Source: Bacteroidales bacterium UBA1064 (GTDB taxonomy: Bacteria > Bacteroidota > Bacteroidia > Bacteroidales > Tenuifilaceae). From it: a DNA stretch of 10,537 nucleotides. This document shows positions 1 through 6,387 of the stretch, in pieces (within the stretch, counting starts at the first letter, position 1; each line of letters begins with the position of its first letter). Position numbers and translations under genes: made by a program. The stretch is taken from positions 1 to 10,537 of the forward strand of contig DCDD01000222.1 in NCBI GenBank assembly GCA_002316235.1, in the 5' to 3' direction. The notes beneath the pieces were generated by a model that saw only the letters and a list, made by a program, of their open reading frames with translations, had not been told where the DNA came from and searched no databases.

Positions 1-585
1 CTCGCCCTTTCCCAGCTGTACCCTTTCCGAACCCGGATTACTCACCATGACGCTTCCTGAGAAACATGCCACCTTAAAAGTGGAGCCCCTGGTTGCCATG
101 TTGAACTTCGTGCCAACCACCTCAACCTGCCTTTTAAAATCATCACTCACAACAAAACTTCTACCTGGTGTAACGGTAAAGAAAACCTCGCCTTCAATTT
201 TCAGCTTTCTACCCACCAGGCTATAAAACTTTGGGTACTTCAACCATGAATCAGCATTAAGCTTAGCTGTGGAACCGTCGGGTAGAATCACATCGGTAGC
301 TACTCCTCTGGGAGAGCTAACCGAAACCCTTGAGAACCATAGGTAGCTAAAACAGGAAACAACCACTATCGCAGCTGCAGCTGCGGTTGTAAGCCATACC
401 CTCAGGCTATTAATCCTTGTGGTTTCCTTGGGTTGCACAGTCGTAGCTATTGACTGCATAATCATATTCCATGCGTCCTCTTTCGACCGAGTGGACGGGG
501 GTACCTGCAAAGCTTTAATGGCATCCATCAACTCTTCATGCCCTGTATCGCTCACCTGCTTAGTATGTTCTTTTGGAGTGGTCAT
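1..585 (-). CDS. FecR-family anti-sigma factor, 3' end cut off by window edge
   Basis: This is the first 195 codons of an inner-membrane anti-sigma regulator. Such proteins hold an ECF sigma factor in the cytoplasm and release it when a TonB-dependent outer-membrane transducer signals. I translated it from the ATG at 585-583; the frame stays open to base 1. Residues 1-60 form a cytoplasmic N-terminal part. Residues about 62-84 form one membrane segment (WLTTAAAAAIVVVSCF). The periplasmic FecR domain starts near residue 95, with the family signatures LPDGS (101-105), a KLNADSWLKYPKF stretch, GEVFF (132-136) and VVGTKFNM (156-163). The start codon overlaps the stop of the sigma gene in an ATGA arrangement, implying translational coupling. 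Family members are usually 300-400 residues, so roughly half is missing at the left. The family assignment is firm from motifs; the signal it senses cannot be inferred. Confidence 0.9.
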   Translation of the reverse strand, partial: MTTPKEHTKQVSDTGHEELMDAIKALQVPPSTRSKEDAWNMIMQSIATTVQPKETTRINSLRVWLTTAAAAAIVVVSCFSYLWFSRVSVSSPRGVATDVILPDGSTAKLNADSWLKYPKFYSLVGRKLKIEGEVFFTVTPGRSFVVSDDFKRQVEVVGTKFNMATRGSTFKVACFSGSVMVSNPGSERVQLGKGE

Positions 586-1103
586 AGCTTATAGCCAAAT
601 TTATTCCTAAGCAAACGTATTGCTTCTGACATCCTTTTCTCAACGGTTTTCACGCTTAAATTAAGGCGCTGGGCAATTTCACTGTAAGTAAACCCGTCAA
701 TGCGGTTCATCAGGAATACCTCCCTGGCGGCATCGGGAATGGAAGCCAAAGCGTCTTGAAGCTGACGGTTCATATCGTCCATCCTTACGTTGGCATCTGC
801 AGATTCAGCCTCGTCCTGAGTGGATTTACTAACCTGAAAGTTATACACTACCCGCTGGTGCTTGAAGTGGTTTTTAATCAGGTTTGTGGCAATGGTGTAA
901 AGCAATGTTTTCACGGTATCGTTGCGAACGGAGGAACGGATGTTCCAGAGTTTAAGGAAAACTTCTTGCACCACATCATCAGCCAGGTCAACGCTCCCAG
1001 TTTTATAGTAGGCAAAACTACGGATACTTTCATAGTAGTCGTCGAAAATAGCCCGAAACCAGCTTAGCTCCTCCTGTGAATAGCTACCCGTTGGTAAAGT
1101 CAT
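582..1103 (-). CDS. RNA polymerase ECF-type sigma factor (FecI/RpoE-like)
   Basis: This 173-residue extracytoplasmic-function sigma factor directs RNA polymerase to a small regulon, normally one controlled by the adjacent FecR protein. Region 2 spans about residues 16-82, with the core DLADDVVQEVFLKLW (39-53) followed by LLYTIATNLIKNHF. Region 4 spans about 114-166, with the helix-turn-helix FTYSEIAQRLNLSVKTVEKRM (138-158) that reads the -35 element. There is no region 1.1 or region 3, and the length is normal for ECF sigmas. The ATG at 1103 gives the expected short N-terminus before region 2. The gene overlaps fecR by 4 bases. This sigma-then-FecR order is the standard Bacteroidota pair that precedes SusC/SusD-type uptake genes, so the regulated genes probably lie off the left edge. 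The inducing substrate is unknown. Confidence 0.95.
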   Translation of the reverse strand: MTLPTGSYSQEELSWFRAIFDDYYESIRSFAYYKTGSVDLADDVVQEVFLKLWNIRSSVRNDTVKTLLYTIATNLIKNHFKHQRVVYNFQVSKSTQDEAESADANVRMDDMNRQLQDALASIPDAAREVFLMNRIDGFTYSEIAQRLNLSVKTVEKRMSEAIRLLRNKFGYKL

Positions 1104-1122
1104 TAGCGATTAGTTAACGAAA

Positions 1123-1151
1123 CAAATGTAATTGATGATTTTCAATTAAAC
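1123..1151 (-). promoter_or_regulatory. Putative Bacteroidota promoter for the sigma/FecR pair
   Basis: Reading the minus strand, TACATTTG (1130-1123) matches the Bacteroidota -7 consensus TAnnTTTG exactly and lies 19 bases before the sigma-factor start. The -33 side is weak: only GTTT (1151-1148), 17 bases upstream, resembles TTTG. Transcription would begin near 1116, leaving a leader of about 13 bases. The -7 match is seen directly; its use as a promoter is inferred. Confidence 0.4.
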
Positions 1152-1225
1152 ATAGCCTAATAATAATTGTTTTAATGGCACGCTGAAGGAACGGAACAAA
1201 CTATCTCACAAAGTATTCAACCTGC

Positions 1226-1264
1226 GTTAATCAGAGCACTATTGGGTTAATCGGTGTGCTATTG
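1226..1264. repeat. Pair of imperfect 19-base direct repeats, 20-base period
   Basis: Copy 1 (1226-1244) and copy 2 (1246-1264) both read GTTAATC, then a 7-base variable core, then TATTG. They are identical at 15 of 19 positions. The start-to-start distance is 20 bases, about two helical turns, so both copies would face the same side of the DNA. They lie about 75-115 bases upstream of the putative sigma-factor promoter, so they could be binding sites for a regulator. That role is inference only, and a chance tandem duplication remains possible. Confidence 0.4.
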
Positions 1265-1326
1265 CACCTCTTTTAGTACTACTTAAAAAATTTACAGCTT
1301 CCATAAAACTCCCAAAACATCAAAAT

Positions 1327-1361
1327 AAAAAAAAGGGAGACCCCAAAATAGTTATCTCCCT
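1327..1361 (-). terminator. Intrinsic terminator of the rimP-nusA-infB operon
   Basis: On the minus strand AGGGAGA (1361-1355) pairs with TCTCCCT (1340-1334) across a 14-base loop. The second arm runs into an unbroken T-tract (the run of A on the plus strand at 1327-1334). The stem starts 17 bases after the infB stop codon, and the gene beyond it has its own likely promoter. A 7-bp stem is short and the loop long, so efficiency may be moderate. Confidence 0.7.
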
Positions 1362-1377
1362 AAATACGTGAGTATTG

Positions 1378-4356
1378 CTACAACTTTCTTTTCACCTCAA
1401 CTTCCTGGAAACCTTCCACTATATCACCCACCTTAATATCGTTGAAGTTGTTGATGTTCAACCCGCATTCAAAACCTGCCGAAACCTCTTTGACATCGTC
1501 CTTAAAGCGTTTAAGAGACTCTAAATCACCGGTATAAACCACAATTCCATCACGAATTAACCTTACCTTGTTGCTACGGCTAATTTTCCCCTCCCGAACT
1601 ATACAGCCGGCCACGGTTCCCACCTTGGATATCTTAAAAACATTAAGCACCTCGGCGGTGCCGGTAATTTCCTCCTTAATTTCGGGCGACAGCATGCCCT
1701 CCATGGCATCCCTGATTTCATTAATGGCATCGTAGATAATGGAGTAAAGGCGAATGTCAATTTCTTCCTTTTCGGCAAGTTTTCTTGCCCCCATCGAAGG
1801 ACGAACCTGGAATCCAAGTACAATGGCGTTGGATGCTGCAGCAAGCAGGATATCCGATTCGGAAATTTGGCCTACAGCCTTGTGGATGACGTTGACCTGA
1901 ATTTGAGGGGTTGAAAGTTTGATAAGGGAATCGGAGAGCGCCTCGACCGAACCGTCCACGTCGCCCTTCACCACGATGTTCAGCTCCTGGAAGTTGCCAA
2001 TGGCAATACGGCGGCCAATTTCATCAAGGGTTATATGCTTCTTGGTCTTTAGCCCCTGCATACGCACCAGCTGCTCGCGCTTGTTGGCAAGCTCCCTTGC
2101 TTCCTTGTCGGACTCCATAACGTGGAAGTAGTCGCCTGCCTGAGGAGCACCGTTAAGTCCAACCACCTGAACGGGTGTTGATGGGCCGGCCTCGGCTATT
2201 CTAACTCCTCGTTCGTTGAACATGGCTTTAACATGGCCGTAGTATATTCCGGCAAGGATTATGTCTCCATGGTGCAGGGTTCCTGAATCCACCAGCACGG
2301 TAGCTACATATCCCTTTCCCTTGTCCAATGCAGACTCAATCACCGTTCCCGAGGCCTTTCTGTCAGGGTTAGCTTTTAGATCGAGCATTTCGGCCTCGAG
2401 CAGAACTTTCTCCAACAGCTTGTCAACATTGGTGCCCTTCTTGGCCGAAATTTCCTGACACTGGTATTTGCCGCCCCAGTCCTCAACCAGGTAGTTAAGG
2501 TTGGCCAGCTCCCCCTTTATCTTTTCGGGGTCGGCGGTGGGCTTATCAATTTTATTTATGGCAAAAACTATTGGAACCCCAGCAGCGCTGGCATGATTGA
2601 TAGCCTCAATGGTTTGGGGCATAACGGCATCGTCGGCAGCTACAACTATAATGGCCACATCAGTGAGCCTGGCACCGCGGGCACGCATGGCTGTAAATGC
2701 CTCATGACCGGGAGTGTCCAAAAAGGTGATTTTTTTGCCGTTCTCCAGCTCAACTCCGTAGGCACCAATATGTTGGGTTATTCCACCTGCCTCGCCGGCA
2801 ATTACATTTGAATGACGGATATAGTCGAGCAGGGAGGTTTTCCCATGGTCAACATGCCCCATAACGGTAACGATGGGCGGGCGGGGTTTAAGCATTTCGG
2901 GAGAATCATCCTCCTGGTCTTTTACAGATTCCTGAAGTTCAATGCTGACAAACTCCACCTTATATCCAAATTCATCGGCAACGATAGTCATGGTTTCGGC
3001 ATCAAGCCTCTGGTTGATGGAAACAATAAGGCCTAGATTCATGCACACTTCAATTACATCGGTAACCGGTACACTCATCATGGAGGCTAGTTCGTTGACC
3101 GACACGAACTCGGTAACTTTCAGAATTTTCTTCTCCAGCTCAAGCCGCTGATTTTCCTCTTGCTGACGGGCGTTCAGAATTTCGCGTTTTTCCCTGCGAT
3201 ACTTTGAACCCTTGGTTTTACCTTTGGTAGTAAGTTTGGCAAGGGTTTCCTTTATTTGACGCTGAACGGCTTCCTCGTCAACCTCCTGTTTTACCGGGCG
3301 TTTCTTCTTACTACCACCAGCATTACTCTTCTTATTGTTAACAGGCAAATCGGCTTTCTTCACTAGTAATGGGGGGTTACTTCTTGGGGTTCCCTGCTGC
3401 TCCGCTTCGGGAAGCTGAACCCTCCCAACATCTTTCTTTATTCGTTTTCGGCGTTTTTTCTTATCGTTTTTAACCGCATCAGAAGATGCAACAGGCTGCT
3501 TTTTCTTGGTTTCAAAGGCGGTAATATCAATTTTCCCCTTTATTGTAGGACCGGCCAACTTTTCAACCGTTGATCGGTATATTTCTTCCCTCTCAACTTC
3601 TATGGGTTTCTCAATCACCTCTTGAACCGAAGGGACTTTTTCCAACTTCTCCTCAACGATGGGTTGCATCTCATTTTCAACTATAGCTGATTCTTCTTTG
3701 GTTTTCTGGTTACTATTTTTTTCAGGCTTTTCTTTAGCCTTCTTTTTGCTGGTTTTGTCCAGGTCAATTTTTCCTACCACCTTGGGTGTTTTAACCTTAG
3801 TCCTTTCAGGCTTGGCACCCTCATCTTCCTTACTCTCTTTTTTTGTGGCCACCTCTTTGGTTGCTTGTTTAAGGGGAGTAACGGGGACTTCGCTTGTTGT
3901 TGACTCAACGGGGGTTTCCTTTTTAGAACTCCTGGGCTGGGAGGATAGGTTATCCAAATCAATTTTCCCCTTAACTTTTAAATCAATTTTCGGTTTCTCC
4001 ATTCCGAAATCATCAATTTTCTCATGAACGAAACCGGTAGTTTTGATAATTACCTCATCGTTGGAAAAGTCGCTATCCCCTTCATCCTCATCCCTCTTTT
4101 TTTCTATTTCGTCTATAGATAAGGTTTCTTTTGCATCGCGAAGCGATTTGAGGCTCACCTTCTGGGATTCCTTTTTAATATTAACTTCAGCGCCAAACTC
4201 CTTGGTGAGCAGGTTAACAATATCCTCATCAACCTTAGCGTTTGGATCGGGGGTAACGTGGTAGCCCTTTTTCTTGAGAAATTCCACAAGTGTAGAAACC
4301 CCCACATTAAATTCCCTTGCCAGCTTACTTATTCGTATTGATTTATCGTTCGTCAT
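1378..4356 (-). CDS. infB: Translation initiation factor IF-2
   Basis: This GTPase brings initiator tRNA to the small ribosomal subunit and promotes subunit joining. The protein has 992 residues. An N-terminal IF2N helical domain covers about 5-55 (ISKLAREFNVGVSTLVEFLKK). A long, charged, Lys/Glu-rich linker covers about 56-400, and a second IF2N-like segment about 415-470. The G domain carries G1 GHVDHGKT (500-507), G2 around GGITQHIGAY (524-533), G3 DTPGH (547-551), G4 NKID (601-604) and G5 SAKK (637-640). The beta-barrel and C-terminal initiator-tRNA-binding domains follow, including GTAEVLNVFKISKVGTVAGC near the end. The linker repeats a GKIDLD-type motif at least three times. At 992 residues it is longer than E. 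coli IF-2 (890), because of the linker. It is the last gene of the rimP-nusA-infB operon, 60 bases after nusA. All G-motif residues are intact. Confidence 0.99.
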   Translation of the reverse strand: MTNDKSIRISKLAREFNVGVSTLVEFLKKKGYHVTPDPNAKVDEDIVNLLTKEFGAEVNIKKESQKVSLKSLRDAKETLSIDEIEKKRDEDEGDSDFSNDEVIIKTTGFVHEKIDDFGMEKPKIDLKVKGKIDLDNLSSQPRSSKKETPVESTTSEVPVTPLKQATKEVATKKESKEDEGAKPERTKVKTPKVVGKIDLDKTSKKKAKEKPEKNSNQKTKEESAIVENEMQPIVEEKLEKVPSVQEVIEKPIEVEREEIYRSTVEKLAGPTIKGKIDITAFETKKKQPVASSDAVKNDKKKRRKRIKKDVGRVQLPEAEQQGTPRSNPPLLVKKADLPVNNKKSNAGGSKKKRPVKQEVDEEAVQRQIKETLAKLTTKGKTKGSKYRREKREILNARQQEENQRLELEKKILKVTEFVSVNELASMMSVPVTDVIEVCMNLGLIVSINQRLDAETMTIVADEFGYKVEFVSIELQESVKDQEDDSPEMLKPRPPIVTVMGHVDHGKTSLLDYIRHSNVIAGEAGGITQHIGAYGVELENGKKITFLDTPGHEAFTAMRARGARLTDVAIIVVAADDAVMPQTIEAINHASAAGVPIVFAINKIDKPTADPEKIKGELANLNYLVEDWGGKYQCQEISAKKGTNVDKLLEKVLLEAEMLDLKANPDRKASGTVIESALDKGKGYVATVLVDSGTLHHGDIILAGIYYGHVKAMFNERGVRIAEAGPSTPVQVVGLNGAPQAGDYFHVMESDKEARELANKREQLVRMQGLKTKKHITLDEIGRRIAIGNFQELNIVVKGDVDGSVEALSDSLIKLSTPQIQVNVIHKAVGQISESDILLAAASNAIVLGFQVRPSMGARKLAEKEEIDIRLYSIIYDAINEIRDAMEGMLSPEIKEEITGTAEVLNVFKISKVGTVAGCIVREGKISRSNKVRLIRDGIVVYTGDLESLKRFKDDVKEVSAGFECGLNINNFNDIKVGDIVEGFQEVEVKRKL

Positions 4357-4416
4357 ACAGGTGGTTCCCGTTGTTTATGTTAGAAATGCTCGTGTAAAGC
4401 TACATGAAAGACAATA

Positions 4417-5655
4417 CTATTCAAATTCGGATTTTAATATTTTAAGAATTTCCTTGACCGTTTCCTCTTCCAAATCGGTTCGTTTCACCAGCTCCTTAAA
4501 GGGAATTTCAATCACGCTCTTGGCGGTGTCGCAGCCAATGCCCTTTAGGGTGTCAATAATCCACCCCTCAATTTCATCAGCAAACTCATCGAGATTCACA
4601 TCTTCCTCGTCCTCTCCTTCCGATTCGCGGTAAACATCAATTTCATAGCCGGTGAGCTGGCTGGCGAGCTTAATATTGTACCCGCCCTTACCAATCGCCA
4701 GGGAAACCTCGCTTGGTTTAAGGTAAACCTCGGCTCGTTTGGTTGTTTCGTCAAACTTAATCGAGGTGATTTTAGCGGGGCTTAGGGCGCGCTGAATGAA
4801 CAGCTGGGTATTGTTGGTGTAGTTGATAACGTCGATGCTCTCGTTGCGAAGCTCCCGAACTATGCCGTGTATGCGGTTTCCCTTCATTCCAACACAAGCG
4901 CCAACGGGGTCAACCCTATCGTCGTACGACTCAACTGCAACCTTGGCGCGCTCGCCGGGAATACGAACAATCTTCTTGATGGTAATCAGGCCATCGAAAA
5001 TTTCAGGAACCTCCAGCTCGAATAGGCGCTCGAGGAAGGCATTGGCAGTTCTGGAAAGGATAATTTGCGGGGTGTTGTTTTTCATCTCCACCTTGTACAC
5101 CACGGCCCTTATTGAGTCACCCTTGTGGTAGAAATCGGTTGGTATCTGCTCTGTTTTGGGTAGCACCAGCTCGTTACCCTCATCGTCCAGAACCATGATT
5201 TCTTTCTTCCAGACCTGGTAAACCTCACCGGTGATAAGGTCTCCAACTCTATCCTTGTACTTATTGTAGAGGTTGTTCTTTTCGAGCTCCATGATTCGTG
5301 AAGTGAGGTTTTGGCGCAATGCCAGGATTGCCCTTCGCCCGAAGTCTGCAAACTTCACCTCGGAGGTTACCTCCTCGCCCACCTCAAAGTCCGCATCAAT
5401 TTTTCTAGCTTCCGATAGGGCTATCTGCCTTCCTGGATCTTCGACCTTGCCGTCCTCAACCACCTCGCGGTTGTGCCAAATTTCAAAATCGCCCTTATCA
5501 ATGTTGATAATAATATCGAAGTTATCGTCAGACCCGTAAAGCTTTATAAGCGTCGCCCTAAAAACATCCTCCAGAACGCTCATCATGGTAGGCCTGTCAA
5601 TATTTTTTAACTCCTTAAACTCCGCAAATGTGTCAACTAGGTTAATGTTTTCCAT
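4417..5655 (-). CDS. nusA: Transcription termination/antitermination factor NusA
   Basis: NusA binds RNA polymerase near the RNA exit channel and modulates pausing, intrinsic termination and antitermination. The 412-residue protein has the standard order. An N-terminal RNA polymerase-binding domain covers about 1-130. An S1 domain covers about 136-203 (DLITGEVYQVWKKEIMVL onward). KH1 has the GMKGNRI loop at 256-262, and KH2 has IGKGGYN at 321-327. After KH2 there is an acidic linker (EGEDEEDVNLDE, about 346-357), then one helical helix-hairpin-helix-like segment with LKGIGCDTAKSVIEIP. E. coli NusA (495 residues) has two such C-terminal acidic repeats; here there is room for only one. It begins 24 bases after the rimP stop, in the same operon. 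The ATG at 5655 gives the expected N-terminus. Confidence 0.98.
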   Translation of the reverse strand: MENINLVDTFAEFKELKNIDRPTMMSVLEDVFRATLIKLYGSDDNFDIIINIDKGDFEIWHNREVVEDGKVEDPGRQIALSEARKIDADFEVGEEVTSEVKFADFGRRAILALRQNLTSRIMELEKNNLYNKYKDRVGDLITGEVYQVWKKEIMVLDDEGNELVLPKTEQIPTDFYHKGDSIRAVVYKVEMKNNTPQIILSRTANAFLERLFELEVPEIFDGLITIKKIVRIPGERAKVAVESYDDRVDPVGACVGMKGNRIHGIVRELRNESIDVINYTNNTQLFIQRALSPAKITSIKFDETTKRAEVYLKPSEVSLAIGKGGYNIKLASQLTGYEIDVYRESEGEDEEDVNLDEFADEIEGWIIDTLKGIGCDTAKSVIEIPFKELVKRTDLEEETVKEILKILKSEFE

Positions 5656-5679
5656 TGTGCTGATTATTTATCATATTTA

Positions 5680-6147
5680 CTATTTAAACGAAATGACCGC
5701 TTTGGTTGACTTTACCACATTGTAGGGAAACGACTTTCGCTGCTGCACCACCTGTTTGTGCTTACCATCATCCATAAGAACTTTCTCGCTATACTCGATG
5801 CTAAAATTATCGCTACCGGCCTCCACAATAACGCCTTTGAACTTGTTTCCGTCCAAAAGCAAAACCTCTACCTCCCTGCCAATATTGATGCTATACTGCC
5901 GGACAACCCTAAACGGCTGTCCTAACCCTGCAGAGGTTACCTCTAACCCATAATCTTCAACGTTCCTATCGAGCTTCGACTCGACCAAACGGCTGATTGC
6001 CACGCATGATTTAATACTAACACCCTTTTCACCATCAAGCATGATGGTTATGGTATTTTTGGGACTTATGGAGATATCAACAATAAAAAGGTTTTCCTCC
6101 TCCAGCTTTTCTGCAACTATCGCTTCAATTGTTTCCCGGCTAATCAT
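5680..6147 (-). CDS. rimP: Ribosome maturation factor RimP
   Basis: RimP assists assembly of the 30S ribosomal subunit. I place the start at the ATG at 6147, giving 155 residues beginning MISRETIEAIVAEKLEE. That fits the usual length of about 150 and the expected first helix. The frame is open further upstream to an ATG at 6210, but the extra 21 residues would be encoded through the leader hairpin and the -7 box of the likely promoter, so that start is rejected. Family features are the N-terminal alpha/beta domain (FIVDISISPKNTITIMLDGEKGVSI), the conserved stretch SRLVESKLDRNVEDYGLEVTS, and SAGLGQPF before the C-terminal SH3-like barrel (GREVEVLLLDGNKFKGVIVEA). It is the first gene of the rimP-nusA-infB operon. 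Confidence 0.95.
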   Translation of the reverse strand: MISRETIEAIVAEKLEEENLFIVDISISPKNTITIMLDGEKGVSIKSCVAISRLVESKLDRNVEDYGLEVTSAGLGQPFRVVRQYSINIGREVEVLLLDGNKFKGVIVEAGSDNFSIEYSEKVLMDDGKHKQVVQQRKSFPYNVVKSTKAVISFK

Positions 6148-6167
6148 TATTGCTACATCTAATAAAA

Positions 6168-6186
6168 CAGGGGACTCTGTCCCCTG
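6168..6186 (-). promoter_or_regulatory. GC-rich leader hairpin ahead of rimP (possible attenuator)
   Basis: CAGGGGAC (6168-6175) and GTCCCCTG (6179-6186) form a perfect 8-bp stem with a 3-base loop. On the minus strand the stem is followed directly by TTTTATTA, so it has the shape of an intrinsic terminator. It ends 20 bases before the rimP start and lies downstream of the predicted promoter, so the operon transcript should contain it. It could be an attenuator for the operon. It could instead be a stray REP-like palindrome, since GGGGACAGAGTCCCC-type palindromes occur dispersed in some genomes. Confidence 0.55.
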
Positions 6187-6207
6187 CCACCTGCTTAAAA
6201 ACTGTTG

Positions 6208-6238
6208 CAAATATACAGCTTTCTAACATTCTTTCAAA
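6208..6238 (-). promoter_or_regulatory. Promoter of the rimP-nusA-infB operon
   Basis: On the minus strand TTTG (6238-6235) is followed after 19 bases by TATATTTG (6215-6208). Both boxes match the Bacteroidota primary-sigma consensus (-33 TTTG, -7 TAnnTTTG), and the spacing is typical. Transcription would start near 6201, giving a leader of about 54 bases that contains the hairpin at 6168-6186. The match is direct; activity is inferred. Confidence 0.65.
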
Positions 6239-6332
6239 ATATTATGCTGAATTTATGAATTTTATCGGGTTAGTTCTATTTAAAGTGCGCACCAGCATAG
6301 CAACTAGCAACGTTTTCAAATGTTATGATGAC

Positions 6333-6365
6333 TTTGCCTTAACTTGCAAATTGATAAAATTTTTG
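6333..6365 (+). promoter_or_regulatory. Weak candidate promoter for the glycosyltransferase-rnhB pair
   Basis: TTTG (6333-6336) is followed after 21 bases by AATTTTTG (6358-6365), one mismatch from the Bacteroidota -7 box TAnnTTTG. A start near 6372 would leave a leader of about 16 bases before the ATG at 6388. The region is A/T-rich, so chance matches are easy and this is only a candidate. Confidence 0.3.
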
Positions 6366-6387
6366 TGTATTTAGCCAAAAAGAAAAC

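Larger units (their letters stand above)
1104..1377. other. Intergenic region between infB and the sigma-factor gene
   Basis: No gene is supported in these 274 bases. The right end (about 1327-1361) holds the infB terminator, and the left end holds the likely sigma promoter (1123-1151). Between them lies a pair of imperfect direct repeats (1226-1264). The stretch is A/T-rich, and no tRNA or small-RNA fold was recognised by eye. Confidence 0.7.

Noticed and set aside
756..1067. Plus-strand open frame of 103 codons
   Set aside because: It lies entirely antisense to the ECF sigma gene and has no recognisable domain.
3700..4350. Low-complexity Lys/Glu-rich linker of IF-2 as a possible tandem repeat or foreign insert
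   Set aside because: A charged disordered linker here is normal for bacterial IF-2, and the frame is continuous with intact domains on both sides.
6148..6210. Upstream in-frame ATG that would extend RimP by 21 residues
   Set aside because: The extension is encoded by the leader hairpin and starts inside the -7 box, and the extra residues do not match the RimP N-terminus. The ATG at 6147 gives the normal length.
6187..6387. A tRNA gene upstream of rimP, as in the E. coli metY-rimP-nusA-infB operon
   Set aside because: The stretch is A/T-rich and shows no T-loop (GGTTCGA-like) or acceptor-stem pairing.
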